DNA from: UBA3951 sp050952125
GTDB lineage: Bacteria > Bacillota > Sulfobacillia > Fermentithermobacillales > Fermentithermobacillaceae
Assembly (NCBI GenBank): GCA_050952125.1
Contig: JBMNKK010000001.1
Location: forward strand, 372,001-436,000
Length of the DNA stretch: 64,000 nucleotides
Direction of reading: 5' to 3'
Shown: one piece after another, positions 24,516 through 33,854 of the stretch
Layout: the number at the start of each line of letters is the position of its first letter
Numbering within the stretch: the stretch's first letter is position 1
The notes under the pieces: model-generated
The model's input: only the letters and a program-made list of their open reading frames with translations
Database searches by the model: none
What the model was told of the DNA's origin: nothing
Position numbers and translations under genes: made by a program

Positions 24516-26339
24516 CTAAGACGCTCTATCGTATATGCGGATCTCTACCGCCTCGTCATCGTTGTTCAGCTCTGCGCGGATGACGTCGCCAAGGCGGAGC
24601 CCGGTGCGGCTGAGGTGCGTGTTATTGTAGGTGATTACGCAATCTGTTGGCACCGTGAACGATGCGATCTCATCGCCGTCATCAACAGTGATAATGTACT
24701 CGGACGCACTCTGGCTAATAGAGACTATCGTGCCGCCGACATCACCGAAAGCGGTCTGATTTCTGGCAGTGATCACGATCTCGACGACCACGTCATCCAG
24801 AACTGTAGCCTCGACTTTGTCGCCGACTCTCAGGTCCTCGATATCAAGCGTTCTTGAGCGGTAGGTGATCTCCACATCGTCGTCGAGTTCCAGCACCACA
24901 GCGTCATATACGGTATCGATGACCACGGCGCACCCCGACGAGTCGAGGTCTACGTGGGTGATGATCCCCTCAACGAGTTCGCTGACTACTCCGCGGGACG
25001 TGACTCTGACAGCGGTGGCTTTGCCGTCTACGATAGTCGCCCTAACCTTGTCGCCGACTCTGAGGTCGCTGAACTTCAGGGTCTCCTTACCGTAGGTAAT
25101 CTTGCAGCCGGAACCTAGCGTAACCTTGACTATCTCGCCGTCGGCAGTCTTGACCCTGAAGGATGTTGACGAGGCCTTTGCGGTTATCTCACCCGTTACC
25201 GTAGAGGTAATGGGAGTAGGCTCTTCCTCCTCAAGCACCGTGATCAAGAGAGCCACACCTTTGCCGTTTGAGAGGACTTCGACTCTGTCGCCAACCTCAA
25301 GCTCGGAGACCGAAGCAGGTCTCTTGTCGATGACCACAAGCGCATCCGGTGAGATGTTGTACGTGGCCGAGCGGCCGGTGTCCGCCTTAACCGTGATCTT
25401 GCTCCTCGTAACGGAGGTGATCTTGCCCTTCATGCTGTAAGAGGTCTCGTCGGGAAGCTCTTCCGACAGGAATCTATCGATGATCGTGGCCATTTCGGCT
25501 CTCGTAACCGCTCTGTTGGGCTTGAACTGGCCATCGGGATAGCCCTCGAAAAGGCCCAGTTCTACGGCAACGGCCACATATCCGACCATGCTGTCGGGGA
25601 TGGCATTGGCATCCTTGTAAGGCAGGTCTTCATCCATAGCATCCTGTGCAGCTTCCTCTTCGCCGAGAGCCCTGACCATCACCATAGATATCCAGGCGCG
25701 GCTCGCCGCAGCATTAGGGTTGATCTCCGATATCTTGACCCAACCCTCGTCGACCGCGAGGAGGATATAACCCAACGCCCACTGAGTGTTGCTGGGGACA
25801 AACGGCAGGTATGTGCCGTTCACTTGCTTCATGCGGCGCTCCAACTGCTTCGCCATTTCTTTCAGCATCTTCTCGACGTCTTTTCCGCTGTAACCTTCTA
25901 CGTTGAAGTAGCGCAGAAGCTCCTCGTCGTCATACTGGTACCCAAAACCGGCATAGGTACCGCCGAACTTCTGAGCCAGTGCCTCTGCCTCTTCTTCCAT
26001 GTCGAGGGCTCTCACTATCATAGCCAGAGCCTCAGCCTGCTTGACCGCACTGTTGGGACGGAAAACGTTCCCGTCGTAGCCGTTGATAATCCCAAGGCCT
26101 CTCATCTTTGCGATCGCTCCGATAGCCCAGAGACAATCGTCGAGGTCATTGAAACGAAGGTTGGAGTGCTTCTCCAGGCTCCGCTGAGCCTTTTCCATAA
26201 ACTTCGCCGCGTTCTTCAGATTCCCCCAGCCCTTGGCCTCGGCGAATCCGGGCGTGACCCATGCTAGAGTCATCGCCAGAGCGAGAGCTAGAGTAAGGAC
26301 CGCAGTCCATCTACGGAAGCTCCCTTGATTCCTAAACAC
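24516..26339 (-). CDS. S-layer homology protein with four C-terminal beta repeats
   Basis: This secreted protein has 607 residues when started at GTG 26339, which GAGGAGG precedes by 7 bases. A signal peptide covers residues 1-35 and ends in GFAEA. A short helical segment follows, then three SLH repeats near 60-110, 175-225 and 240-295 (the last with GLFEGYPDGQFKPNRAVTRAEMA), which anchor it to cell-wall polymer. From about residue 300 there are four diverged units of 70-80 residues with a common plan: G-x-I-T-x-V at the front, then a D-rich loop, then L-x-V-G-D-x-V-x-A. They look like small beta barrels. It is probably an abundant envelope protein. Confidence 0.88.
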   Translation of the reverse strand: MFRNQGSFRRWTAVLTLALALAMTLAWVTPGFAEAKGWGNLKNAAKFMEKAQRSLEKHSNLRFNDLDDCLWAIGAIAKMRGLGIINGYDGNVFRPNSAVKQAEALAMIVRALDMEEEAEALAQKFGGTYAGFGYQYDDEELLRYFNVEGYSGKDVEKMLKEMAKQLERRMKQVNGTYLPFVPSNTQWALGYILLAVDEGWVKISEINPNAAASRAWISMVMVRALGEEEAAQDAMDEDLPYKDANAIPDSMVGYVAVAVELGLFEGYPDGQFKPNRAVTRAEMATIIDRFLSEELPDETSYSMKGKITSVTRSKITVKADTGRSATYNISPDALVVIDKRPASVSELEVGDRVEVLSNGKGVALLITVLEEEEPTPITSTVTGEITAKASSTSFRVKTADGEIVKVTLGSGCKITYGKETLKFSDLRVGDKVRATIVDGKATAVRVTSRGVVSELVEGIITHVDLDSSGCAVVIDTVYDAVVLELDDDVEITYRSRTLDIEDLRVGDKVEATVLDDVVVEIVITARNQTAFGDVGGTIVSISQSASEYIITVDDGDEIASFTVPTDCVITYNNTHLSRTGLRLGDVIRAELNNDDEAVEIRIYDRAS

Positions 26340-26458
26340 GCTACCGCCTCCTCTTTTGTGGAGCTGTGCCATATATATCGCAGGCGGCTGAGAGAATCTG
26401 GCGCGGAAAGGGGCTTGGGCGCAAAATCGTTACATCGAGCTAACCCTTAACAAGCAGG

Positions 26459-27679
26459 CTATTTTGCTGAGTTGATACGTTCAAGCGTTGTAGGATGCGT
26501 CCAGGCGAACCAGCGTAGGAAAGGTGGAGGTTCCACGTCAGACAAGTTTGCTTTGGCAAGATTTACATGGCCCGTGATGAAGGCGTCCCGGTCTCCGGTA
26601 AGGGCAAGGGAGAAGGCGTCAGACTGCACTTCGAACGTCCTGGAAATGAAGGAAGAGACCGGATTGGTTACGTACGAGAACAACACCGTGAATACCAACA
26701 GGGATATGAGGACGGCCTCGAGGGAGCCGAACCCCCTAACTCCTATCCGTCCCGCTCGCCCGGGCATTTCAAAAAGCCTGAACAAGGATAGAGCTATGAA
26801 AACCCCTGCGGTAGACGCGACAATACCCCAGTTCACGTGGCTGTAACGCCAATGGCCCAGCTCGTGGGCGATGACGAGCCTAATCTCCGGCCGGGAGTGG
26901 CCCGCGATCAACGTGTCGTACAAGACAACTTCGCGAGTGCGGCCGACGCCGGCGAAGTACGCGTTGACCCTGGTAGTCTTCGCCGATGCCTCCATCACCA
27001 AGACACGTTCGACATCCATCCCCGCGGCTTCGGACAGGGAACGCACATCCTCAAGGATCGCTCCGTCTTCCAAGGGGTGAAACTTGTTGAAGGCCGGAGC
27101 TATCACCAAAGGGTAGACCGTACTTAGAACTACGCTTGCAGCGAGGAAAGCCACCGTTGCGACAATGTGCCAGCCTCGAGGCATCTTCACCAGTGCCCAA
27201 GCCAAAAACGCCGCTCCCACACCGTAAGCCAAAAGGTCAAGCATCGCGCTCTTGAAGTAATCTGCGATCCATGTCCCGAAGGTCAGCCTCGAGAGGCCGA
27301 ACTTTTTCTCAAGGATGTAACCTGAATACGCGCTGAAGGGAAGTCTGACAGCGGAAAAAAGGGCACTCGCCGTCACTCCGAGGAAGAGCCCCATTTTGGC
27401 GGCACCCCCTGGAGTCACCGTCCCGCTGAAGCGCGAAGCAAAGGGACTGGTCCTCGAGAACAGGTAGAGCGCGGCAAAGGTGGCCAAAGCAGCCAGCCCG
27501 GATGTCAGGTATCCCAGAGTCGCGCGCCGGAATGCCCTGGAGAGGTGTTCCGCGTCAAAATACCGCAGAGCCACTTGAGAGGGCTGACGCGGAAGGATCC
27601 CGCTCACCGTCCAGGCAAGAGCGAAAACCACAGCAAGAGCCCAAAGGATGTTTGTGATCGAGAACGCCTGCCTCCTCAC
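26459..27679 (-). CDS. M48 family membrane metalloprotease (Ste24/CAAX protease-like)
   Basis: The 406-residue integral-membrane zinc protease has several N-terminal membrane spans, a cytosolic catalytic region with HELGHWRYSH (HExxH) near residue 275, and a third-ligand Glu in EVQSDAFSLALTGDRDAF. The length and the FGLSRLTFGTWIADYFKS segment match the Ste24 branch rather than the short HtpX type. Such enzymes clear or trim membrane proteins. Its GTG start lies 2 bases after the stop of the CapD-type gene, so the two share a transcript. The first codons GTGAGGAGG themselves resemble a ribosome site, so the exact start is uncertain. Confidence 0.87.
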   Translation of the reverse strand: MRRQAFSITNILWALAVVFALAWTVSGILPRQPSQVALRYFDAEHLSRAFRRATLGYLTSGLAALATFAALYLFSRTSPFASRFSGTVTPGGAAKMGLFLGVTASALFSAVRLPFSAYSGYILEKKFGLSRLTFGTWIADYFKSAMLDLLAYGVGAAFLAWALVKMPRGWHIVATVAFLAASVVLSTVYPLVIAPAFNKFHPLEDGAILEDVRSLSEAAGMDVERVLVMEASAKTTRVNAYFAGVGRTREVVLYDTLIAGHSRPEIRLVIAHELGHWRYSHVNWGIVASTAGVFIALSLFRLFEMPGRAGRIGVRGFGSLEAVLISLLVFTVLFSYVTNPVSSFISRTFEVQSDAFSLALTGDRDAFITGHVNLAKANLSDVEPPPFLRWFAWTHPTTLERINSAK

Positions 27680-27681
27680 AG

Positions 27682-29727
27682 TTACAAAACCCCGGGGCGG
27701 CGCGCCTTCCTGGCGCCCTTGGAGGCATCAGGATTGTAGCTGGGAACCATCTCTCTCAGGATGTCCACAATATCCCGCTCCCTATCTGCAAGCACGAAGC
27801 AGTCCATATCGCGTCCCCAATAGTTCCGGCAGCCCCGGACAGGTTGGACCTCGCCTGCAGATGAGGCGGCCGTCTGAAGGCGGGCCTCCGCAACCTCGAC
27901 CACCGCTTCACCTGCCGGCGCAAAAACCCTGCAGTCGTAATCGGACGGGAACACTTCCTCCTCCAGCTTCCTGAGATGGCGGTGGAATTCATCCACGGAC
28001 AAGCCGTTCTGTTTGGCTACGAATATCTGAGAGTGGTGCGTAGCCGTGGTACCTTCTTCGGCGGTGAGGAGTTCCTCAAAGAGCTTCTCGCCCGGCCGTA
28101 CGCCCGAGAAAACGATGGGGATATCCGTGTAGGGGGTCCTGCCCGAGAGGCGTATCATCTGCTCGGCCAGATCCACGATCTTGACGGGCTCCCCCATATC
28201 GAGCACGAAGATCTCGCCGCCCTTGCCCATGGTACCGGCCTGCAGCACCAAGAGCACCGCTTCGCGGATGGTCATGAAGTAGCGGCGCATATCCGGGTGG
28301 GTAACCGTGACCGGACCGCCTCTGGCGATCTGGTCTTTGAATATCGGTACTACGCTGCCGCTCGAGCCCAGGACGTTCCCGAATCTGACCGACACGAACT
28401 GCGTGCCGCTTGCCACCGCGTTCATGGATTGCACAACCATTTCCGCCACGCGCTTGGATACTCCCATCATGCTCGTAGGATTAACGGCCTTATCGGTAGA
28501 GATCATCACAAACCTTTCGGCTCCGTAGTTGAGGGCAGATCTCGCTACGTTCAGCGTACCGAAGACATTGGTCTTCAGGGCCTCAATCGGGTTGACTTCC
28601 ATCAGAGGTACATGCTTGTGAGCTGCAGCATGAAAAACGACTTGTGGCTTGTACAGGGCAAACACATCGCGGATCCGGGCCGAATCCCGCACATCCGCAA
28701 TGACGGCTTCCGACGGTAACTCAGGGAAGTCGTGGGAAAGATCCATCCGCGTCTTGAAGATGGAGTTCTCTCCGTGCCCCAACATGATAAGGAGAGACGG
28801 CTCGAACCTTGATACCTGCCTGCATATCTCCGAGCCTATGGACCCACCCGCCCCGGTCACCAGCACCCGCTTGCCGTGGATGTACTCCTTGATCTTGTCC
28901 GTATCCAGGTGCACTTCCGACCTGCCCAAGAGATCTTCGATGTCGATGTCGCGCACCATATTGAGAGCGAAAGCCTTGCCGGCCATGTCAAGAAGCTTGG
29001 GGATGGCCCTTATCCGGACATCGAGCCCCTCACAGATCTGAACAATATCCTTGAGAGCCTGAGTGGGCGCGCTCGGCATCGCTATGATGATCTCCTGAAC
29101 GTGGAGATCGCGGACAGCCAGAGGGATGACCTTTCTGCCGCCCAACACCTTAACCCCGAGGATGACGGCACCTTTCTTTGCGGGGTCGTCGTCAATGAAC
29201 CCAACGGGTTTTCTAACCACGGGTGCGGGCTTCGCCAGTTCCCTGGCCAACATAACCCCTGCGTCGCCTGCCCCTACAACGAGAACCCTGACCGTATTCC
29301 CGTTATCGACCAGCCGCCGCATCCTCTGGGCGAACCTGAGGTAGACCCTTACCGAGAGCCTGACGCCGCCCGAAAAGAGGAACACCAAGACTCCCGAAAT
29401 GATGGGGACCGATCGCGGAAAGCCGGGAAGTGCCCAGTAGCGAGTGAGGACAAAGAGAGACAGCGCCGAGCCCGCGCTACCTGCTCCGGTCGCCAATACC
29501 TCATCTACTCCCGCGTATCGCAGCACCCATGAATAGAGGCCGAGAGTGGCGAAAATGCCGACCGATACAAGAGTGTGAAGAGGAGCCACCTTTACGTAAC
29601 TCTCTATGTACTGGGAAGGCACTCTTCCGTCAAACCTCAGGTACAAACCTGCGAAGACAGCGCAGTTGATGAGGGCCACGTCCAAAATAATGAGGTACAG
29701 TTTCCTGAACCTCGCGACTATGCTCAT
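27682..29727 (-). CDS. CapD/WbpM-type nucleoside-diphosphate-sugar 4,6-dehydratase
   Basis: The 681-residue membrane enzyme has four N-terminal spans (residues about 10-120), a first nucleotide-binding fold with VLVVGAGDAGVMLARELAK, and a second, catalytic SDR domain with VLVTGAGGSIGSEICRQ near 285. Catalytic SDR elements follow: VFHAAAHKHVPLMEVNP, MISTDKAVNPTSMMGVSKR, then a GNVLGSSGSVVPIF loop and GVRPGEKLFEELL. Relatives make UDP-4-keto-6-deoxy-GlcNAc for surface glycans and S-layer glycosylation, which fits the SLH genes nearby. About 60 residues beyond the family's usual end hold a Cys-containing tail. It is co-transcribed with the M48 protease. Confidence 0.92.
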   Translation of the reverse strand: MSIVARFRKLYLIILDVALINCAVFAGLYLRFDGRVPSQYIESYVKVAPLHTLVSVGIFATLGLYSWVLRYAGVDEVLATGAGSAGSALSLFVLTRYWALPGFPRSVPIISGVLVFLFSGGVRLSVRVYLRFAQRMRRLVDNGNTVRVLVVGAGDAGVMLARELAKPAPVVRKPVGFIDDDPAKKGAVILGVKVLGGRKVIPLAVRDLHVQEIIIAMPSAPTQALKDIVQICEGLDVRIRAIPKLLDMAGKAFALNMVRDIDIEDLLGRSEVHLDTDKIKEYIHGKRVLVTGAGGSIGSEICRQVSRFEPSLLIMLGHGENSIFKTRMDLSHDFPELPSEAVIADVRDSARIRDVFALYKPQVVFHAAAHKHVPLMEVNPIEALKTNVFGTLNVARSALNYGAERFVMISTDKAVNPTSMMGVSKRVAEMVVQSMNAVASGTQFVSVRFGNVLGSSGSVVPIFKDQIARGGPVTVTHPDMRRYFMTIREAVLLVLQAGTMGKGGEIFVLDMGEPVKIVDLAEQMIRLSGRTPYTDIPIVFSGVRPGEKLFEELLTAEEGTTATHHSQIFVAKQNGLSVDEFHRHLRKLEEEVFPSDYDCRVFAPAGEAVVEVAEARLQTAASSAGEVQPVRGCRNYWGRDMDCFVLADRERDIVDILREMVPSYNPDASKGARKARRPGVL

Positions 29728-29743
29728 TTCCAGAGCCTCCCGG

Positions 29744-30187
29744 CTAATCCCGGCGCCTTAATGCCAGGTAAAACTCATAATCGCTTTCCGAGCGGAAAGC
29801 GAGGTGTTCCATCGGACAGAGCCCGTCCCGGCGCACGTTGATGATTGCCGGTACAACTCTGTGATACAGGACAGGAATGCCCCTCAGCCGTCCCTCATCC
29901 ACCGCCATGGAACTCGCGAGCTCGCCGTACACGGCTCTAGCGCCCAGAAGGCACGCCAGCCGGAACGCGGCAAGTCCGAGTACTTTATCGGCAAACGCAC
30001 ATGGAACAGGATCTTTTGTGAGATCCTCGCCCCGCAGCTTCACGAGTAGCGAGAGCGCGGGCTCCAAGCGCCTACCCCGTTCCCGGCCGAGAATCATCCG
30101 GTTCTTCACGGCAGAGGCCGACCAACCGGCGTCCACTTCTGCTACAGCCAAATCCAGATCGTCCTGTAACTCTCGAGTTAATCTCAT
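29744..30187 (-). CDS. DUF1893-like protein
   Basis: The 147-residue soluble protein contains the DUF1893 pattern: a central ADKVLGLAAFRLACLLGARAVYGELAS helix-strand and a C-terminal IINVRRDGLCPMEHLA with a conserved Cys. DUF1893 resembles a small cytidine-deaminase-fold domain, but no function is known. The N-terminal 30 residues are an extra helix. It lies 16 bases upstream of the dehydratase gene on the same strand and may be the first gene of that operon. Confidence 0.75.
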   Translation of the reverse strand: MRLTRELQDDLDLAVAEVDAGWSASAVKNRMILGRERGRRLEPALSLLVKLRGEDLTKDPVPCAFADKVLGLAAFRLACLLGARAVYGELASSMAVDEGRLRGIPVLYHRVVPAIINVRRDGLCPMEHLAFRSESDYEFYLALRRRD

Positions 30188-30282
30188 GACACTCGTTATT
30201 CTAGATGCAGAGCAAATAACCTCTGTCTTCAGAAGAGAGCCTTCCGAGATTCTCTGGTATACTCTTGGCGGGAGGAGTACAC

Positions 30283-31437
30283 TTGTGCGCGTGGCCGAGA
30301 GTTATCATCCTCATTGATGCCGACGCCTTCTTCGCAGCGGTCGAGGAACGAGACAACCCCGAGTACCGCGGAAAGCCGCTCATCATCGGCGCTAAACCCG
30401 GCACGCGGGGCGTGGTCTCCACCTGCTCCTATGAAGCTCGCAAGTACGGCGTACGATCAGCCATGCCGATTTCGCAAGCATACAGGCTCTGTCCTCAAGG
30501 CATCTACCTGCCGCCCAACGGGAAGAAATACGCGGAAGCATCAGAAGCCATGTTCCAAGTCTGCGAGCGATATACTCCGTGGGTAGAGCGCGTGTCGATC
30601 GACGAGGGTTATCTGGACGTTACGCCCGACTCGGGCCGGGAGATAGCCGAGCGCATTCGTAAGGAGATCCGAGAGAAAGTCGGGATCACCGTCACTGCCG
30701 GAGTCTCGTACTGCAAGTATTTGGCCAAGATGGCTGCCGAGGAATCCAAACCCGACGGCCTGGGAGTGGTAGGGCCCGATGACGCGCTGTCTTTCCTTAG
30801 GCCCCTCTTCGTGGGAAAGATACCCGGAGTAGGCCCAAAGACGGTGAAGGTGCTCCAAGACCACGGAGTAAGGACTATTGGAGACCTCTCCACCGTCCCT
30901 CTTACGTGGCTGGAGTCAACTTTCGGAAAGCACGGGAGGCGCCTTTTGGAGCTAGCCAACGGGCGCGACGACACTCCCGTGGTATGCAGCCACGAAGCAA
31001 AGTCCGTAAGCGAAGAGACCACGCTTGAGGTGGACGAGTCCGACCGGCAGGTGCTCTATACCATTTTGGCTGGCCTCGCTCAAGATGTCGGCTTCCGCCT
31101 CAGAAGTTACGGTCTCAAGGCACGTACTGTCGGCATCAAGGTGCGCTACTCCGATTTCTCGACTCTCAGCAGGGAGAGAACCCTGCCCTCCCCCGTCAAT
31201 GCCGACGCCGAGATCTACGGCTGCGCCAAAGGGCTGTTCGACAACTTATCCCTTCACCGACCTGTCCGGCTCCTGGGCGTGAGCACAAGCGGCCTCACAT
31301 CTCAGGACATTACCCAACCTGCATTATTGGGCAGCGACACGAGGGCGTGGGACGACATCTCCAGGGCTGCCGATTCGCTCCGCAGAAAGTACGGCAAGAA
31401 GATGGTCAGGCTGGGCGCATCCCTAAGAAAGGAATAG
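30283..31437 (+). CDS. dinB: DNA polymerase IV (Y family)
   Basis: This translesion polymerase has 384 residues from TTG 30283, which GGAGGAG precedes by 5 bases; an upstream TTG at 30265 lies before that ribosome site and is unlikely. Catalytic elements are LIDADAFFAAVE (first metal Asp and steric gate Phe), RVSIDEGYLD (Asp-Glu pair, with Gly where many have Ala) and SYCKYLAKMAAEESKPDG. A helix-hairpin-helix IPGVGPKTVKVLQDHGV follows, then the little-finger domain. No beta-clamp motif is obvious at the C-terminal end. A TATACT box lies just upstream; no LexA box was seen. Confidence 0.93.
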   Translation: MCAWPRVIILIDADAFFAAVEERDNPEYRGKPLIIGAKPGTRGVVSTCSYEARKYGVRSAMPISQAYRLCPQGIYLPPNGKKYAEASEAMFQVCERYTPWVERVSIDEGYLDVTPDSGREIAERIRKEIREKVGITVTAGVSYCKYLAKMAAEESKPDGLGVVGPDDALSFLRPLFVGKIPGVGPKTVKVLQDHGVRTIGDLSTVPLTWLESTFGKHGRRLLELANGRDDTPVVCSHEAKSVSEETTLEVDESDRQVLYTILAGLAQDVGFRLRSYGLKARTVGIKVRYSDFSTLSRERTLPSPVNADAEIYGCAKGLFDNLSLHRPVRLLGVSTSGLTSQDITQPALLGSDTRAWDDISRAADSLRRKYGKKMVRLGASLRKE

Positions 31438-31480
31438 ACCGCTCCCTCACCCGGCAAATACTAGCAGCGGAGGGATCCGC

Positions 31481-31945
31481 TTGACTAGGAACATTTGGAC
31501 CAGAGCACTGTGGGGCGGCGTCATCGGCACGATAGTCCAGGACGCCATTCTCCTCATAGGGCGCGGGGCGGGCTGGGTGCAGATCAACATGCTTGCCTCA
31601 CTCTCACGACTGTTCACTACCGAAGGAGTGGCGTGGACTCCCAGCGGCCAGGTGCTGGGGTTCGTGGTCCATATCCTTATGGGGGCAATACTAGCGCTCA
31701 TCTTTGCAGCCATCGTGCGGGCACTGCATTCCAGGCACAATCTCATAAGCGGCCTCATCTTTGGTCTCCTCATGTGGCTTGCCTGGGGCGCAGCCGCAGG
31801 CCCATCCGGGATTGCCACCGCCCCGTGGAATGCCGGCACGGCCACAACCCTCTTCACGCTGGTAGGGAGTCTTGCCTACGGCCTCATCCTCGGCTACGCG
31901 GTGAGTGAAGAGGCTATTAGGGAGAGAGGTCGGGAGGTCTCCTGA
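31481..31945 (+). CDS. Small integral membrane protein, unknown
   Basis: The 154-residue protein has four predicted membrane spans (about 8-28, 55-82, 88-108 and 122-142) and a charged C-terminal end. It starts at TTG 31481, 5 bases after GCGGAGGGA. I do not recognise a family; it loosely resembles short YqhR-like spore-former membrane proteins. Its last 29 bases overlap the end of the convergent DedA-type gene. It follows dinB by 43 bases and may share its transcript. Confidence 0.7.
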   Translation: MTRNIWTRALWGGVIGTIVQDAILLIGRGAGWVQINMLASLSRLFTTEGVAWTPSGQVLGFVVHILMGAILALIFAAIVRALHSRHNLISGLIFGLLMWLAWGAAAGPSGIATAPWNAGTATTLFTLVGSLAYGLILGYAVSEEAIRERGREVS

Positions 31946-33230
31946 TGGCCAGCACGGTGTAGGAAAGAGCGAGCGCGAATGTGCTGACGAGAACGGACGC
32001 GGTTGCCACCGCCGCGTCCGTTTTCCCGGTCAGAACTAAACTGGCTGTGCGCCCTGCAACCGCGAATGCGGTAGACGCCAAGGACATCAGCTGGACAGGT
32101 CTAGCGACGCCCTTCGACAGCAGGTAGACGCCGAACACAAGGAAGTAAGGCGCGAGAAAAACGCTCCGGCTTTGAAGGGCCAGTTCGGAACCGTAGACCG
32201 CCTCAAGGTACCGTCCCAGAGCAGTCTCGATGAGATAGACAAGCAATGCGAGAAGACTCAGCCTGGCAGCGGTCCCGAATACTCCGGAAGGAGACTGGCC
32301 TGGCCGGCGGCGCACCGTTCCGCTTCCCGGTCGACCTCGCCTACTTCGTTCCCACAGAAAGAACCGCAGGACGCCGCCGCCCATGACGGCCCCCGAGAAG
32401 GCAGCCGAGCCAACCAGGTCCCATAAGTGCTCTGCGCCGGCAATCCCTGAGAACGGGATGTACAAGGGCATGAGGCTGCGATTTAGGGCTAATCGTTCCG
32501 GGCCGCTAAGGTCTCCCAAGTAGACAACGCACAAGAGTAGCAACACCGCACACGCTGAGATGCCTGCCAAGATCCTCGGACCCAGCGCCCGGAGCGCAAG
32601 GACTCGAGACCCGACGCTTTTTGCCGCCCCTGTCATGTTCCTGATACTCGGGCGGTCAAGTACCTTCCTTTGCCGAAGGTGTTTTTCGATCCTCGGGTAA
32701 AACGCCGCGGCCACCAGCAGAATACCGGTTAGCGCCAGAGTCGCGAGCTCGAAGTTGCGGCCTAGGTAAGTACGAGCCCGTTCACCCATGAAATACACCA
32801 TTCCGCCCACAAGGAAAAAGCGAGCCGAACGCCCTACCGACGACGCGAGTGTGAAAATCCATAGGGGAACACGGAAAATCCCGGCTCCGAAGGTAAATAC
32901 CTTGAATGGGATTGGAGTGAACGCGGCGACGCCTACCGCCCATCCGCCATACTTCCCGAAGAGCACCTGCACCTTATCAACCATCTCGCGTGAAACAAAC
33001 CTCTCTACGACTGGTCTGCCGGCTTTACGGCCAATCGCGTATCCCAGGAGTGCCCCGAGCACAGATGCGGCAGTCGTCAGGAAAGCATACCACCAAGATA
33101 GTCGCGGAGTCACAAGACACAGAGGCAAGAGCAGCACGTCCGGGGGAATCGGAAACACGGTGGATTCGAAAAAAGCCACTAGAAAGAGGCCGAGGGGGCC
33201 AAACTCAAGAAGGCGTTCTGGTGATAACAT
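31917..33230 (-). CDS. DedA/VTT-family membrane protein with extra C-terminal membrane domain
   Basis: The protein has 437 residues from ATG 33230, which AAGGATG precedes by 7 bases. Residues 1-195 are a DedA (VTT) domain: LFLVAFFESTVFPIPPDVLLLP, LGYAIGRKAGRPVVERFV, FTPIPFKVFTFGAGIFRVPLW and then GRSARFFLVGG with the conserved Arg. DedA proteins move undecaprenyl phosphate or lipids across the membrane. Residues about 200-437 add roughly six further hydrophobic spans that are not part of the family. This second half is unrecognised and makes the protein twice the usual size. Confidence 0.85.
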   Translation of the reverse strand: MLSPERLLEFGPLGLFLVAFFESTVFPIPPDVLLLPLCLVTPRLSWWYAFLTTAASVLGALLGYAIGRKAGRPVVERFVSREMVDKVQVLFGKYGGWAVGVAAFTPIPFKVFTFGAGIFRVPLWIFTLASSVGRSARFFLVGGMVYFMGERARTYLGRNFELATLALTGILLVAAAFYPRIEKHLRQRKVLDRPSIRNMTGAAKSVGSRVLALRALGPRILAGISACAVLLLLCVVYLGDLSGPERLALNRSLMPLYIPFSGIAGAEHLWDLVGSAAFSGAVMGGGVLRFFLWERSRRGRPGSGTVRRRPGQSPSGVFGTAARLSLLALLVYLIETALGRYLEAVYGSELALQSRSVFLAPYFLVFGVYLLSKGVARPVQLMSLASTAFAVAGRTASLVLTGKTDAAVATASVLVSTFALALSYTVLAIRRPPDLSP

Positions 33231-33268
33231 CGCACACCATCCTTCATGAGCTATCAACAAAAAGAAGC

Positions 33269-33675
33269 GGTAAGCAGGCCTATAAGCCGGGTTCTGTCAA
33301 GAGTGGTCATCCATCTTGGAGGAAGGTCACCCTTCCCCTCCAGCGACCATACCCGGGGGCTCAACGGGCCGCGTCATAGCCCCCCTATTCGGTCTTGCTC
33401 CGGGTGGGGTTTACCTGGCCAGCCGGTCACCCGGCTGCCGGTGGTCTCTTACACCACCTTTTCACCCTTACCTTATGCACCCTACTCTCCATTATGGCTC
33501 TACGGCTGGGCATGCCCTATTGCCTGGAGTTCCGGGTGAACAAGGCGGTATGTTTCTGTGGCACTTTCCCTGAAGTCACCTTCGCTGGGCGTTACCCAGC
33601 ACCCTGCCCTATGGAGCCCGGACTTTCCTCAGGCCCGGCTAAAGCCGAGCCCGCGACCACTTAACCTGCTTACCC
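33269..33675 (-). ncRNA. rnpB: RNase P RNA, bacterial class A
   Basis: The minus strand carries the universal P4 segment GAGGAAAGTCCGGGC near the 5' end and its partner ACAGAACCCGGCTTAT near the 3' end. P1 is closed by GTAAGCAGG at 33673-33665 and CCTGCTTAC at 33270-33278. The length of about 407 bases suits an A-type RNA, the catalytic part of the enzyme that matures tRNA 5' ends. Open frames in this stretch are spurious. Confidence 0.96.
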
Positions 33676-33680
33676 AAATA

Positions 33681-33709
33681 ATGATAGCAAGGCCGGTGGA
33701 AGGCGTCAA
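33681..33709 (-). promoter_or_regulatory. Proximal rnpB promoter
   Basis: TTGACG (33704-33709) and TATCAT (33681-33686) on the minus strand are 17 bases apart, placing the start of transcription at or next to the RNase P RNA 5' end. Confidence 0.75.
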
Positions 33710-33760
33710 AGCGCGTCCTGCGCCTGACTCGCGGAGTTCCCTCCGCGTACCGGCTAATTC

Positions 33761-33789
33761 AGTCTACTTCGGATGAAATATTATGTCAA
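33761..33789 (-). promoter_or_regulatory. Possible distal promoter toward rnpB
   Basis: A perfect TTGACA (33784-33789) lies 17 bases before TAGACT (33761-33766) on the minus strand. Between it and the proximal promoter is a hairpin, CGCGGAG/CTCCGCG, at 33730-33747. It may give a second, longer rnpB transcript. Confidence 0.45.
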
Positions 33790-33854
33790 CTCTTGACCTG
33801 CTTGAGGGGGTGATTTGGACAGGCCCCACTCCGGCGCGAGTGTATTGGATATAT

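Noticed and set aside
33246..33664. Several plus-strand open frames of 80-100 codons
   Set aside because: They lie across the RNase P RNA gene and have no family resemblance; the RNA structure explains the sequence.
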